Positions 53,324-62,515 of a stretch of DNA of 64,000 nucleotides are shown here, in pieces. The notes beneath the pieces were generated by a model. The model made no database searches. It saw only the letters and a program-made list of their open reading frames with translations, and was not told where the DNA came from. The translations under genes were made by a program, and so were the position numbers. The stretch covers positions 62,001 through 126,000 of the forward strand of contig JAYENW010000012.1 in assembly GCA_034722275.1 (NCBI GenBank), read 5' to 3'. Position 1 is the first letter of the stretch, and the number at the start of each line of letters is the position of its first letter. This DNA comes from M55B177 sp034722275 (GTDB taxonomy: Bacteria; Chloroflexota; Dehalococcoidia; GIF9; AB-539-J10).

Positions 53324-53518
53324 ATGGCCACATACGAGTTCTGGTGTCCGAAATGCAAGAAGGAGTTCGAGGTTAAAAGGCCAATGTCCGATTTCGACAA
53401 GCCGGCTTCCTGCCCTGACTGCGGCACCCAGGGGGGAAAACTGGTCTCCAACTTTGCCTCGAATCTCGGCTCCACCATGCATGTGCCAGAAAAACAACCC
53501 TTCAGAAAGAAGGAGTAA
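53324..53518 (+). CDS. FmdB-family zinc-ribbon protein
   Basis: 64 residues with CPKCKKEFE and CPDCGTQGG. AGGGAGGTG precedes the ATG. Follows mtnA at 26 bases. Confidence 0.85.
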   Translation: MATYEFWCPKCKKEFEVKRPMSDFDKPASCPDCGTQGGKLVSNFASNLGSTMHVPEKQPFRKKE

Positions 53519-53551
53519 ACGTCTAAAAACACTCGCCAGGAGGTGATAAAC

Positions 53552-54139
53552 ATGGAGCTTTCTCCACAGGCAAAGGAAAGATTGGCTAAGATAGGTGCTC
53601 TATCGTCAGAAGAAAGCGAGACCATGATGCGGTCAAGCTTGCTTGATTCCATACTATCTCAGTATTTCAAAGGTGTCATCAGCTCCGAGGAACTATGGAA
53701 AGAGCTAAAAGCCCTCAGGAATCAAAGTGGTGAATCCATGGTAAAAGAAGCACAGAACAAGCTGATAGACACGCTTCGCCTGCAAATGAACCAGGCGGAT
53801 TTTGAAGGGCGCCGCAGTGCCATTCTGGCCATAGAGACCATGAAAGAGGATGGAAAATACACCACCCTGGAGCTAATTTCGAATTCAATCGAAAGCCTTC
53901 GCCAAAAATATCAGCAACAGAAAGAGCAAGCATACCAACAGCTAAAAGCGGCTGTAGAAAGGCAGCTACAGGCAGTAACTCAACAAGCATTAAAGCAAGG
54001 CATGCACATTGATATGGAAAGCTCACTGGAAGCCAATGTCAAAGCCAGCCCTCAGTGGAAGGATTTCATCTCCAGTCACGATAAAGCCAACGAGGAGATA
54101 TTTAATAGCTACATAAACAAACTACGAGAGCTTGTATAG
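53552..54139 (+). CDS. hypothetical helical protein, 195 aa
   Basis: The start is the ATG at 53552, 6-7 bases after AGGAGGTG. The protein is Gln/Glu/Lys-rich and almost wholly helical, with a probable coiled coil from about residue 105 to 150 (LRQKYQQQKEQAYQQLKAA). No Cys, membrane segment or known motif. Function unknown. Confidence 0.7.
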   Translation: MELSPQAKERLAKIGALSSEESETMMRSSLLDSILSQYFKGVISSEELWKELKALRNQSGESMVKEAQNKLIDTLRLQMNQADFEGRRSAILAIETMKEDGKYTTLELISNSIESLRQKYQQQKEQAYQQLKAAVERQLQAVTQQALKQGMHIDMESSLEANVKASPQWKDFISSHDKANEEIFNSYINKLRELV

Positions 54140-54284
54140 ACGGGCTAACGAAACCTACATAGGGCAAAGCTAGGGATGGATTCCAAGCGACACATAGATT
54201 ACAATCTGATAGAATAGGAATGAGCAGCTTTGAGACCAAGTCCACGCAATTGACACTGTTTTTACAAAAGGAGAATTTAAAATT

Positions 54285-54848
54285 ATGACAATCAGAACGC
54301 TATCAAGAATAGCAGGCATTATCATGCTCATGGCAGCACTTCTTTCAGGCTCATGTACTGGTGCGGCATCGAAGCCCAAAACTTACTCGTCACCACCACC
54401 GATGACCATTGACACCAGCAAGCAATACACTGCCACTATTGAAACAGAAAAGGGGAATCTCGTGCTGGAGCTATTCGCTCATGATGTTCCGGTAACAGTT
54501 AACAACTTTGTCTTTCTGGCACGTGAGGGATTCTATAACGGTACCACATTCCACCGTGTTATCTCTGGCTTTATGGCTCAGGGAGGAGACCCCACGGGAA
54601 CGGGAACTGGTACACCTGGCTACTCCTTTGATGACGAATTCACCGAGCATACCCATGTTGCCGGCGCCCTGTCCATGGCTAACTGCGGGCCCAATACCAA
54701 TGGCTGCCAGTTTTTCATTACCTATGCTCCCCAGCATCACCTTGATGGCAAACACTCGGTATTTGGTCAGCTAATAGAGGGAACGGATGTCCTCGAAAAA
54801 ATTGAGCAGGGTGATAGCATAATAAGAATAACCATAGAGGAAAAATAA
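54285..54848 (+). CDS. cyclophilin-type peptidyl-prolyl isomerase, lipoprotein
   Basis: 187 residues. A signal peptide with lipobox LSGSC (Cys near residue 24) directs it to the outer face of the membrane. The cyclophilin domain has FHRVISGFMAQGGDPTGTG and a NTNGCQFFIT segment. Folds secreted proteins. Confidence 0.93.
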   Translation: MTIRTLSRIAGIIMLMAALLSGSCTGAASKPKTYSSPPPMTIDTSKQYTATIETEKGNLVLELFAHDVPVTVNNFVFLAREGFYNGTTFHRVISGFMAQGGDPTGTGTGTPGYSFDDEFTEHTHVAGALSMANCGPNTNGCQFFITYAPQHHLDGKHSVFGQLIEGTDVLEKIEQGDSIIRITIEEK

Positions 54849-54983
54849 CCGCCTTCTGCTACCTAACCTTTTAACTTCTTGCCTTTACTTTTTTGATATG
54901 GTATTCCTTTTCCGTCGATTTGCGGTAAACGGTTGCCTACGTAAAATCTTTGTGCTAAAATCAGAAAAATGGAGGTAAGACAA

Positions 54984-56225
54984 ATGGCAAACTCTTTTGA
55001 AATCGTACAGGAACAGCTAGATGACTGCGCCAGGATTCTCAACCTGGATGCCAATACACATGCAATCCTGCGACATCCCATGCGGGAACTGCATGTATCT
55101 TTGCCAGTTCGTATGGACAATGGTTCCATTAAGGTATTTCAGGGATTCAGAGTTCAGTACAATAATGCCAAAGGACCAACAAAGGGAGGAATCCGCTTTC
55201 ATCCCGAGGAAACAATTGATACCGTTCGAGCACTGGCTGCCTGGATGACATGGAAATGTGCTCTTGTTGATTTGCCTTTGGGAGGATCAAAAGGTGGCGT
55301 GATATGCAATCCCAAGGAAATGTCACAGGGTGAATTGGAGCGGCTGAGCCGAGCATATATACAGGCTATATGGGAATCTATTGGTCCCGATAAAGATATT
55401 CCCGCTCCCGATGTCTATACCAACCCGCAAATTATGGCCTGGATGATGGATGAATATTCCAAAATTGCGGGAAGGAGCCAATTCGGCGTTATCACCGGTA
55501 AACCACTCAGCATTGGTGGTTCTGCCGGGCGTGGTGACGCCACAGCCCGTGGTGGTTCGTATACTATCCGTGAAGCAGCCAAAGAATACAATATAGACCT
55601 CAAGAACGCTACCGTTGCTATACAAGGCTGCGGGAACGCCGGATACTATGCAGCTTCTCTTTGCAATTCCGTCTTCGGCTCCAAGATAGTGGCTGTCACC
55701 GATAGCAAAGGTGGCATCCTGAGCAGGGAAGGCCTCAACCCAGAGGCAGTTTATGAACACAAATGCCAGACAGGCTCAGTAATCAATTCCTCAGATACTC
55801 AATCTATTTCCAATGAAGACCTTCTGGGACTTGAAGTGGATATACTCATTCCCGCAGCTCTGGAAAATATTATTACCAAAACAAATGCATCAAACATTAA
55901 AGCCAAAATCGTTGCTGAGTTAGCCAATGGCCCTACTACACCAGAAGCAGATGACATTCTATACAAAAATGGTATTCATGTAATACCTGACTTCTTATGC
56001 AACGCCGGTGGAGTAACAGTTTCCTATTTTGAGATGGTGCAAAATTTCTACATGTATTACTGGGATGAAAAAGAAGTTTATGAGCGTTTAGACAGGAAAA
56101 TGACCACCGCCTATCACTCAGTGCTGGACACCTCCAAAAAATACAATATAAATATGCGGCGGGCAGCCTATGTAGTTGCTGTTGCCCGTGTAGCTGAAGC
56201 GATGAAAGCTCGCGGCTGGGTTTAA
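54984..56225 (+). CDS. gdhA: Glu/Leu/Phe/Val dehydrogenase (probable glutamate dehydrogenase)
   Basis: 413 residues from the ATG at 54984, 7 bases after TGGAGGT (an upstream ATG at 54969 is less well placed). KGGIRFHP, catalytic Lys in LPLGGSKGGV, AIQGCGNAG and NAGGVTVSYFE. Links ammonium and glutamate; coenzyme preference not readable. Confidence 0.95.
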   Translation: MANSFEIVQEQLDDCARILNLDANTHAILRHPMRELHVSLPVRMDNGSIKVFQGFRVQYNNAKGPTKGGIRFHPEETIDTVRALAAWMTWKCALVDLPLGGSKGGVICNPKEMSQGELERLSRAYIQAIWESIGPDKDIPAPDVYTNPQIMAWMMDEYSKIAGRSQFGVITGKPLSIGGSAGRGDATARGGSYTIREAAKEYNIDLKNATVAIQGCGNAGYYAASLCNSVFGSKIVAVTDSKGGILSREGLNPEAVYEHKCQTGSVINSSDTQSISNEDLLGLEVDILIPAALENIITKTNASNIKAKIVAELANGPTTPEADDILYKNGIHVIPDFLCNAGGVTVSYFEMVQNFYMYYWDEKEVYERLDRKMTTAYHSVLDTSKKYNINMRRAAYVVAVARVAEAMKARGWV

Positions 56226-56229
56226 TTTG

Positions 56230-56703
56230 TCAAGAGCTTCGACTCCACAGCCCCAGTCCCTGTTCCCGCGCTTCTCTCTCCATCTGCAGGAAATGCGCCT
56301 GGTACTTGAGATTTGGAGGGTAAGAGTATGAATAAGCATAGCCCTGCCTGACAAGCTCGGCGTTCACCATCGTGCCATCCACCCAGATATACCTGAGCAA
56401 GCGGCCATATTTATCTTTGTCCTCAACCTCCCCTTCCAGCCGAATCCTTTTACCTTCGACCAGCTCCTGGTTAGCCTTTAACGCCTCCCAATAGTAAGGT
56501 TCGCCTTTCTCCGGAGTGTCAATGCCAATATAGCGGACACGGTAACCGCCCTCGATTTCTATCGTGTCTCCATCGATAACACGCGTGACAAGAACTGTAT
56601 TTTCATTGACTCTGGTGCAGCCTGCAGCCAAGACAGCCAAAACCAGGACAAGAATGGACGCTAACCACCACTTATTCCACAATCCAGATTTGAGATGGGT
56701 CAT
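56230..56703 (-). CDS. thermonuclease-like lipoprotein (SNase)
   Basis: Start taken at 56703. Signal peptide with lipobox LAAGC, then an SNase OB-fold: VIDGDTIEI, YRVRYIGIDTPEKGE, YGRLLRYIW and NAELVRQGYA. A membrane-anchored nuclease, acting outside the cell. It overlaps the upstream lipoprotein gene by 32 bases. Confidence 0.92.
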   Translation of the reverse strand: MTHLKSGLWNKWWLASILVLVLAVLAAGCTRVNENTVLVTRVIDGDTIEIEGGYRVRYIGIDTPEKGEPYYWEALKANQELVEGKRIRLEGEVEDKDKYGRLLRYIWVDGTMVNAELVRQGYAYSYSYPPNLKYQAHFLQMEREAREQGLGLWSRSS

Positions 56704-57454
56704 GTAAAACGATCTCCGGCACCCCTTTGTAGATTCCAATTGTTCCTTTCACCTTTACTCTCCTATTCAAGAAATAGGTTTCTGGATTGGGCGGGAAGGC
56801 CTTCACAAATTTGCCCCTTATAGACTCGTGAGTCTCTCTATCTTCTTCCCAGATTACACATTTAAAATATCCTTCATAGGGGTCATGAAAGTCAAGAAAA
56901 GTTGGCTTGCCCTTAGGTTTTTGGGCATAGTAAGTTCCCACTACAACTCCTTCAACTGTAACTACCGCCTGGGGATGGTCATAGCCGATATCCAGAAGCT
57001 TCTCGGTATCCAGGGCATCGATCACTTGCTGCTCTTCTTCCAACGGCTTGATAGCTAAATTCACCGGTATTATCTGGGGAGTATTGTTCGCTTCCGGGGC
57101 AGAAACAGTGATACCAGCATTGTAGCTGCCAGCATCCATTCCAGATATGTCTACTGCTAAGGTTATATTGTCTATCTCGCCATCAGAACTGCCGCTGGTG
57201 GGACTTAAGATGAGCCAGGGAGCATCGTCACCGACTGACCAGCTTAATGTCCCCCCGCCAGAGTTCCACAGGCTTAGCATCTGGCTTGCCGGGTTAGCCC
57301 CGCCCTGATAGGCACTGAAGCTAAGACTTGAGGGGCCTGCGGCGATGGCAGGAGAAGGCGGAGGCATCGGCTGCCCACATGATATGCCGGCCAATAACAG
57401 GACTAAACCAGCGAGGAGTGATAAATGCCATTTACGCCTATTTATCATTCGCAC
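56672..57454 (-). CDS. BACON/OB-fold lipoprotein
   Basis: 260 residues. Lipobox-type signal (LLAGISC). Residues 40-130 look like a BACON/Ig-like domain (LSWSVGDDAPWLILSPTSG). Residues 145-260 look like an OB-fold (VVTVEGVVVGTY, FLNRRVKVKGTIGIYKGVPEIVL). Encoded with the nuclease, so the pair may bind and cut external nucleic acid. Confidence 0.75.
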   Translation of the reverse strand: MRMINRRKWHLSLLAGLVLLLAGISCGQPMPPPSPAIAAGPSSLSFSAYQGGANPASQMLSLWNSGGGTLSWSVGDDAPWLILSPTSGSSDGEIDNITLAVDISGMDAGSYNAGITVSAPEANNTPQIIPVNLAIKPLEEEQQVIDALDTEKLLDIGYDHPQAVVTVEGVVVGTYYAQKPKGKPTFLDFHDPYEGYFKCVIWEEDRETHESIRGKFVKAFPPNPETYFLNRRVKVKGTIGIYKGVPEIVLHDPSQIWIVE

Positions 57455-57513
57455 CTCAAAATTGTCCCGGGTTTAGTTTGTTCGGGATAAACCATACAGT
57501 AAATAGGGGAGAA

Positions 57514-58245
57514 TCAATAAGATTCGTAAGCTTCGTTCAACAACATCTGGGGATGCACCACGCTGATCCCGGTGCCAGCTTCTATCTGCAGCTTGCAGCC
57601 TCCGCACTCGGTCACACCTTTATCCACCTGGGCTGTCTTCACCTCTTCCCACACTTTACCAGCAATTTCCACAGCAAGATCATAGTTAACCTTCTTCATA
57701 CCATAGGAACCACCCATACCACAGCATGCAGTGTTAACCTTGACTACTGAGAGTCCTGGTATCAGTTTCAGCAAGTTAACTGACTCGTAAGTCAGGTCCT
57801 GTACTTTCATATGGCAGGGAGCGTGATAAAATATCTTCAAATCCATCCTGCCAAATTTGGTATTTAGCTCGCCCTTACGGTTTAACTTATTGAGATATTC
57901 GCTGGCATCATAAATATGCTCGGAGACAAACCTGGCTTTCTCGCTGTCAAAGAAAGTGACACATTCACTCCTCAGCATGAGATTGCAGCTGGGACAGGTA
58001 GTGAGGATATCATAACCTGGAGAAGCTGCCCTGGTAAGGGACTTTAAATTGAACTTGACATTCTTGGCCGCTCCTTTTACATTGCCGTTGGCTAACATCG
58101 GCATGCCGCAGCACTTCTGGTCGGGGATTATGACATCGAAGCCATTTCTCTCCATGACCTCGATAAAGGACTTGCCAATCTCGGGGTCATAGTAATTGGC
58201 AAAACAGCCCGCATAATAAACTATCTTTTTCTTTTGCTCGCCCAT
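57514..58245 (-). CDS. HdrB/GlpC-like CCG-domain protein
   Basis: 243 residues with two Cys-rich CCG domains: QKCCGMPML and TACCGMGGSYG, as in heterodisulfide reductase subunit B. These bind non-cubane [4Fe-4S] clusters. Overlaps the LUD/LutB-like gene by 25 bases and ends the AOR operon. Confidence 0.9.
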   Translation of the reverse strand: MGEQKKKIVYYAGCFANYYDPEIGKSFIEVMERNGFDVIIPDQKCCGMPMLANGNVKGAAKNVKFNLKSLTRAASPGYDILTTCPSCNLMLRSECVTFFDSEKARFVSEHIYDASEYLNKLNRKGELNTKFGRMDLKIFYHAPCHMKVQDLTYESVNLLKLIPGLSVVKVNTACCGMGGSYGMKKVNYDLAVEIAGKVWEEVKTAQVDKGVTECGGCKLQIEAGTGISVVHPQMLLNEAYESY

Positions 58246-59507
58246 TTCCTAAGACTTTCGTGGTGAAACGTAGGCATGTGTGCCTCGCGATGAATGCCGG
58301 CCATTGTTTCTATCAGACGCCTAAAAACTGGTTTGGCTATGGCCCAGTTGGCTATCGGGCCTGCCAGGCAGCCAAGTTTAGCCAAGAGCTCGGGGTAATC
58401 AAGCAATCGCTTTTTGGGCGTCCGCCCATGCCTGGCATAATGCTCAAATTGTGCCCTCCACATCAATGTAGGGAGGTCAATATCCACAGGACACTCCACA
58501 TAGCAACGACCGCAATGAATACAAGTTTCAGTTGATGGATTTGTCCCCAACAAGAAGCTCCAGAGGTAACTCTTGGGGCTCCAAACTTCGCCACCGCCGA
58601 CAAAATAGTGACCAATGGGGCACTGCCGAGCACAAGCCCGGCAGCCCAAGCATAACAGTAAATCCTTTTGAGCCCCGCTTAAAAGAGCGCTCCGCCCATT
58701 ATCAAGGATGAGAACATGAACCTCTCTCTTCTGGCCTGGGGGAAGCGGAGGCAATTTTTCAAAATCATATTGTTCCACCACTCTGGATTCAAGATCTAAG
58801 GTCATACTTTCCAGACCAAATATCCCATTGCACTTTGTTTGAAATGCTGCATCTTGCCAGTTCTTAACTATTTTATCAATGGCGACTACAAGTATTACTT
58901 TCTTGGCCTCATTTAGATCTTCAGATATATTGGAAAAGTGCTGCAGGAAAAACACCTGGCCATCCTCTGCCGAGACCGCATTCACCCCTACTACAGCAAT
59001 ATAATCCCGAACTTCAATTGCTTTCAGTTGAGCTATTTTGGTGGTTATTTCGAAGGATTGACCCAGACTCTGTGAGGATAAGCCAGGCAACTGCCAGTAA
59101 TCTTGTATTACCTTATCAAAGTCTTTGAATTCCTTAAAGTAGCGGATGTAAACTTTGAAGCCGGCGCTTTCCAACCCCGGCCTCAGTTCATTGGTGATTA
59201 CAGTCGACTTATTGATGGAGATTAGCCTGGTATCCCCGGCAACCTCGTTAATGTAACTTACAGCCTGGCTGGCATTCTCAGCCACCGCCACTTTCACCTC
59301 GGGATACTTGCTGACACTCTCTTGAAACAGATTTACAAGAGAGGGCAAATTGGCTGAAGAATACTCGCGGATTTCCTTGAGTTGCGCCTTAATCGTCTCT
59401 ACATCAGGCTGGGCTTCTTTTTCTTTTCTGGAGAAAATTTCAGCAGCCTGACGCTGAGTTTGCTCAGCAGCCGGCTCCAATACTGATACCGGTAAGATAC
59501 CATTCAC
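58221..59507 (-). CDS. LUD-domain / LutB-like ferredoxin protein
   Basis: 428 residues. An N-terminal LUD domain (about 60-270) precedes CLGCRACARQCPIGH and CIHCGRCYVECPVD, two [4Fe-4S] sites, as in LutB of lactate utilisation. A C-terminal helical extension follows. It probably carries electrons between the AOR-associated ferredoxin and the CCG protein. Confidence 0.88.
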   Translation of the reverse strand: MNGILPVSVLEPAAEQTQRQAAEIFSRKEKEAQPDVETIKAQLKEIREYSSANLPSLVNLFQESVSKYPEVKVAVAENASQAVSYINEVAGDTRLISINKSTVITNELRPGLESAGFKVYIRYFKEFKDFDKVIQDYWQLPGLSSQSLGQSFEITTKIAQLKAIEVRDYIAVVGVNAVSAEDGQVFFLQHFSNISEDLNEAKKVILVVAIDKIVKNWQDAAFQTKCNGIFGLESMTLDLESRVVEQYDFEKLPPLPPGQKREVHVLILDNGRSALLSGAQKDLLLCLGCRACARQCPIGHYFVGGGEVWSPKSYLWSFLLGTNPSTETCIHCGRCYVECPVDIDLPTLMWRAQFEHYARHGRTPKKRLLDYPELLAKLGCLAGPIANWAIAKPVFRRLIETMAGIHREAHMPTFHHESLRKWASKRKR

Positions 59508-59534
59508 TTATTAGAACCTCTTCAACAGAGAAGG

Positions 59535-60035
59535 TCAGGAAACTTCAGCTATAGCAGAGGCAACTTTTTGCAATATCCCGGAGAACTTCTCTGCCGCCGC
59601 CCTTTGCTTAACAGTTGTTACCTCTTCTGCTTCAACATATTGTATTGCTCCCACTTCACAAAATCTAACGCATTGAGGGTCACCGTCACAAAGGTCACAC
59701 TTAATTATCTGCTTATTGGCACTATCAAACTTCGCACCTCCAAAAGGACATACAGCCACACACATGCGGCAGCCGATACACAAATCGGAGTCAACCACCA
59801 CCCGACCCAAATTTTCGTCCCGTGAAATAGCTTTCACGGGGCAAATAGCCATACACGGTGCTGAAGTACATTGCTGACAGGTCATAGGAACATATCGCCC
59901 TTCCCACTCCCACTTAACTACCTTTATGCGGCTTAGCTCAGGGTTGACTACCCCTTCATGGTACACCGAGCAAACCATCTCACACAATCGGCAGCCGGTA
60001 CACTTTTCATAATCTATCATCAAAACTTTAGCCAT
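59535..60035 (-). CDS. 4Fe-4S polyferredoxin partner of AOR
   Basis: 166 residues with four cluster motifs: CTGCRLCEMVC, CQQCTSAPCMAICP, CIGCRMCVAVCP and CDLCDGDPQCVRFC. The pattern is that of HycB/BamC-like electron carriers encoded beside AOR proteins. 17 bases before the AOR gene's end. Confidence 0.92.
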   Translation of the reverse strand: MAKVLMIDYEKCTGCRLCEMVCSVYHEGVVNPELSRIKVVKWEWEGRYVPMTCQQCTSAPCMAICPVKAISRDENLGRVVVDSDLCIGCRMCVAVCPFGGAKFDSANKQIIKCDLCDGDPQCVRFCEVGAIQYVEAEEVTTVKQRAAAEKFSGILQKVASAIAEVS

Positions 60036-60052
60036 AGCTTACCTCCTTAAAA

Positions 60053-61972
60053 TTATAGTAAGTGGGACGGTTCCTGGTCGATACCCAACCTCTGCAGCGT
60101 CTCTGGCCGCGGCACACCATTCTCATCCCAACCATGGTGTTCGTAATACTCATCAATCATCTTTGTGAACTTTTCTCTATCTATTTTGGCACCGGTAACA
60201 GGCCCAAGCTGACAGGGCTCATCAAAGTAGCGATCAGGCAGCCAGTCGTCTTTTCTAGTCAGGCCCTCTCTGATATTAAACAACCTCTCTATATTGTAGG
60301 CTCTTTCCGCTACCGTCCAGATATCCAGAGGTGACATCTCCAATCCTGTATTGTAATAGAGCACCTTGGACCAATCCTCAAAATTAGGAAGCGTTGCTCC
60401 CAGGAATGTCGTATGGTATTTGCATATGCCAAGGCAATCCACCCCTTCATAGCACAGCTCCTGCCAGAAGACCTCCCATGGTTTACCAATATACTCACGG
60501 TGATCTGAGCTCAATGGCCCATCATAGGGAACCGGGCTGCTGTATACCTTCCTGAGTACAGGCTCCGGCAAATGATAGAGGTCAATAGCAGGCCTGCTTC
60601 TCAGGTGGTCAGCACCCCTGGAGCCCGTAGCGATGCCAAGTGCCAGTGCCGGAGTTGCCCTCTCATCCGAATGTAAATTGCTCAGTCCCTTGACATGAAT
60701 GAGATATTTAACTGAATCTTTACCTATTTTCTCGGCAGCCCGAAGTCCACCTTCAGCCAGTATATCGCCCAGCCCCTCTCTAAAAGTGATGCGGCGAATC
60801 ATCTCCATGAGCGCCTCATCACTGCCAAATCTCAAATCCAGGCCATCTGTATCTTTGCCAGTCAGGATTCCCTTCTCATATAGCTCCATCGCCCAGGAGA
60901 TTATGCTGCCCGTTTCCAGAACATCCAGACCATACATATCCACCAGGTGATTGCATACCAGAACAGTGTTAGCACTATGACAACCTGGTTCACCACCAAA
61001 AGCACCCTGCGCGGTATATTCCGGGCCTTCATCATATTCCCCGGCGTAAGGACCTGAGGGAATTCTATACTTGGCACGGCAATGAACCTGGCAGCCAAAA
61101 CAACCAGCCATGTGATAAGGCCCCATAGTTTCCTCAGCGATTTCGTCAATCCTCTCCGGCTCAACGTCATCAGCATATTCAAGTTGATTGAGTTGGAAAT
61201 TTCTCGTTCTTATGCCACCCCAGGAATTGGTTGCTCCCCAGATAAAGGGAGTCCCCAGCTTTCCCTGCGTCTGGTTCACCTTGGAGCTCGTGATCTGCGT
61301 AATAAATCTCTTGTTATACTCCAGGGCTTCCGTAGGATGCTCTATCTTGATGCTCATAGTGCCTCTGGCAGCTATCGCTTTAAGGTTTTTAGAGCCAAAG
61401 AGAGCTCCCATCCCTGTCCTGCCAGCAGAGTCTTTGAGACCTGTCATTACATTGGCAAACCTCACCAGGTGCTCACCTGCTGGCCCAATAACTGCCATCT
61501 TAATATCCTCATCACCAAGTTTCTTCCTGATAGCTTTCTGGACATCGTGAATAGTCATGCCCCAGAAATCGCTGGCATCCCTTATTTCTATTTCACCATT
61601 GTGAATCCAGAGATAAACCGGCTTTTCCGCCTTGCCCTTTATTACCAGATGGTCAAAGCCAGCAAACCTCAGCTCGGGGCCAAAGAAACCACCCATATTA
61701 GAGCTGCCTAAAAAGCCAGTGAGCGGCGACTTTCCAGCGATATGCGTTCTGGAGGAGGCGGAAGCCAATGTCCCTCCGAGGATACCGGCGCTTACCAATA
61801 GCACATTCTCCGGACCAAGTGGGTCAACACCTTGCTCGGTATGATTATACAGGAGATACATATCAAGCCCCCTGCCACCGAGGTATCGCTTGCGCACCTC
61901 AAGCGGAATGGGCTTGGCTTCAATTTTGCCTGTGGAGAGGTCAATATAGGCTATCTTTCTATTCAATGCCAT
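60053..61972 (-). CDS. aor: tungsten-dependent aldehyde:ferredoxin oxidoreductase
   Basis: 639 residues, normal for AOR. KIAYIDLSTGK head, RYLGGRGLDMYLLY, cluster ligands CFGCQVHC with a later Cys in CLGICKY, and GRTGMGALFGSKNLKAI, a tungstopterin-binding segment. Oxidises aldehydes to acids, or acts in reverse, with ferredoxin. BamB, the benzoyl-CoA reductase subunit, is a paralog and cannot be excluded. Confidence 0.94.
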   Translation of the reverse strand: MALNRKIAYIDLSTGKIEAKPIPLEVRKRYLGGRGLDMYLLYNHTEQGVDPLGPENVLLVSAGILGGTLASASSRTHIAGKSPLTGFLGSSNMGGFFGPELRFAGFDHLVIKGKAEKPVYLWIHNGEIEIRDASDFWGMTIHDVQKAIRKKLGDEDIKMAVIGPAGEHLVRFANVMTGLKDSAGRTGMGALFGSKNLKAIAARGTMSIKIEHPTEALEYNKRFITQITSSKVNQTQGKLGTPFIWGATNSWGGIRTRNFQLNQLEYADDVEPERIDEIAEETMGPYHMAGCFGCQVHCRAKYRIPSGPYAGEYDEGPEYTAQGAFGGEPGCHSANTVLVCNHLVDMYGLDVLETGSIISWAMELYEKGILTGKDTDGLDLRFGSDEALMEMIRRITFREGLGDILAEGGLRAAEKIGKDSVKYLIHVKGLSNLHSDERATPALALGIATGSRGADHLRSRPAIDLYHLPEPVLRKVYSSPVPYDGPLSSDHREYIGKPWEVFWQELCYEGVDCLGICKYHTTFLGATLPNFEDWSKVLYYNTGLEMSPLDIWTVAERAYNIERLFNIREGLTRKDDWLPDRYFDEPCQLGPVTGAKIDREKFTKMIDEYYEHHGWDENGVPRPETLQRLGIDQEPSHLL

Positions 61973-61973
61973 C

Positions 61974-62231
61974 TTACTTTCCCTCCTTTTTCTTCGCTAC
62001 CATCTCCTGAACTAACTTTCTGTTTACATCCCACACAGGCCCACGTACTCGGGGGAAATCAGGGGCAACCCAGGACACACGCCACTCAAGACCACACTGT
62101 GGACATTTGCAAGTCTTGGTCCCAGGTGGCACAGTAATTCTAGCCATGCATTCGGGATTAGGGCATCTGAATTTACCATAAGTCCTGGTCTTGGCCAGAC
62201 TCTCCGCTGTTGAAAGCACCTCTTTTGCCAT
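61974..62231 (-). CDS. small zinc-ribbon protein upstream of AOR
   Basis: 85 residues. FRCPNPECMARITVPP-x-TKTCKCPQCG is a zinc ribbon. It is 1 base before AOR in the operon and starts after AAAGGAGGT. No family known to me; a candidate chaperone or subunit. Confidence 0.8.
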   Translation of the reverse strand: MAKEVLSTAESLAKTRTYGKFRCPNPECMARITVPPGTKTCKCPQCGLEWRVSWVAPDFPRVRGPVWDVNRKLVQEMVAKKKEGK

Positions 62232-62391
62232 AAAGAAACCTCCTTTTCCAACAATTGTCCTACTTATTAATCATTCTACTGCTATCTCCCTCTCGTAACC
62301 AACCTCAGCCAGCTTTCTCCAAAGAATCAATATAACAGATTAAGTCAAGGATATGTCATAAAATTTATATTGCGTTATTTTTACGCTATAT

Positions 62392-62420
62392 ATCTTAACT
62401 TGTATACCGTCTTTTGTCAA
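62392..62420 (-). promoter_or_regulatory. promoter of the AOR operon
   Basis: On the minus strand TTGACA (62415-62420), 17 bases, TAAGAT (62392-62397), 161 bases before the first ATG. The remainder of 62232-62515 is AT-rich and holds no gene. Confidence 0.55.
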
Positions 62421-62515
62421 CAGCAATTTAAATTACCTGATAGATAACCAAAAATAAAAATTGTTAACCTACATAAAATTTTAATGCCTGGCAGAGTTAC
62501 TCTTTAGATGACATC

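Noticed and set aside
61082..61711. 209-codon plus-strand frame
   Set aside because: Antisense to the AOR gene.
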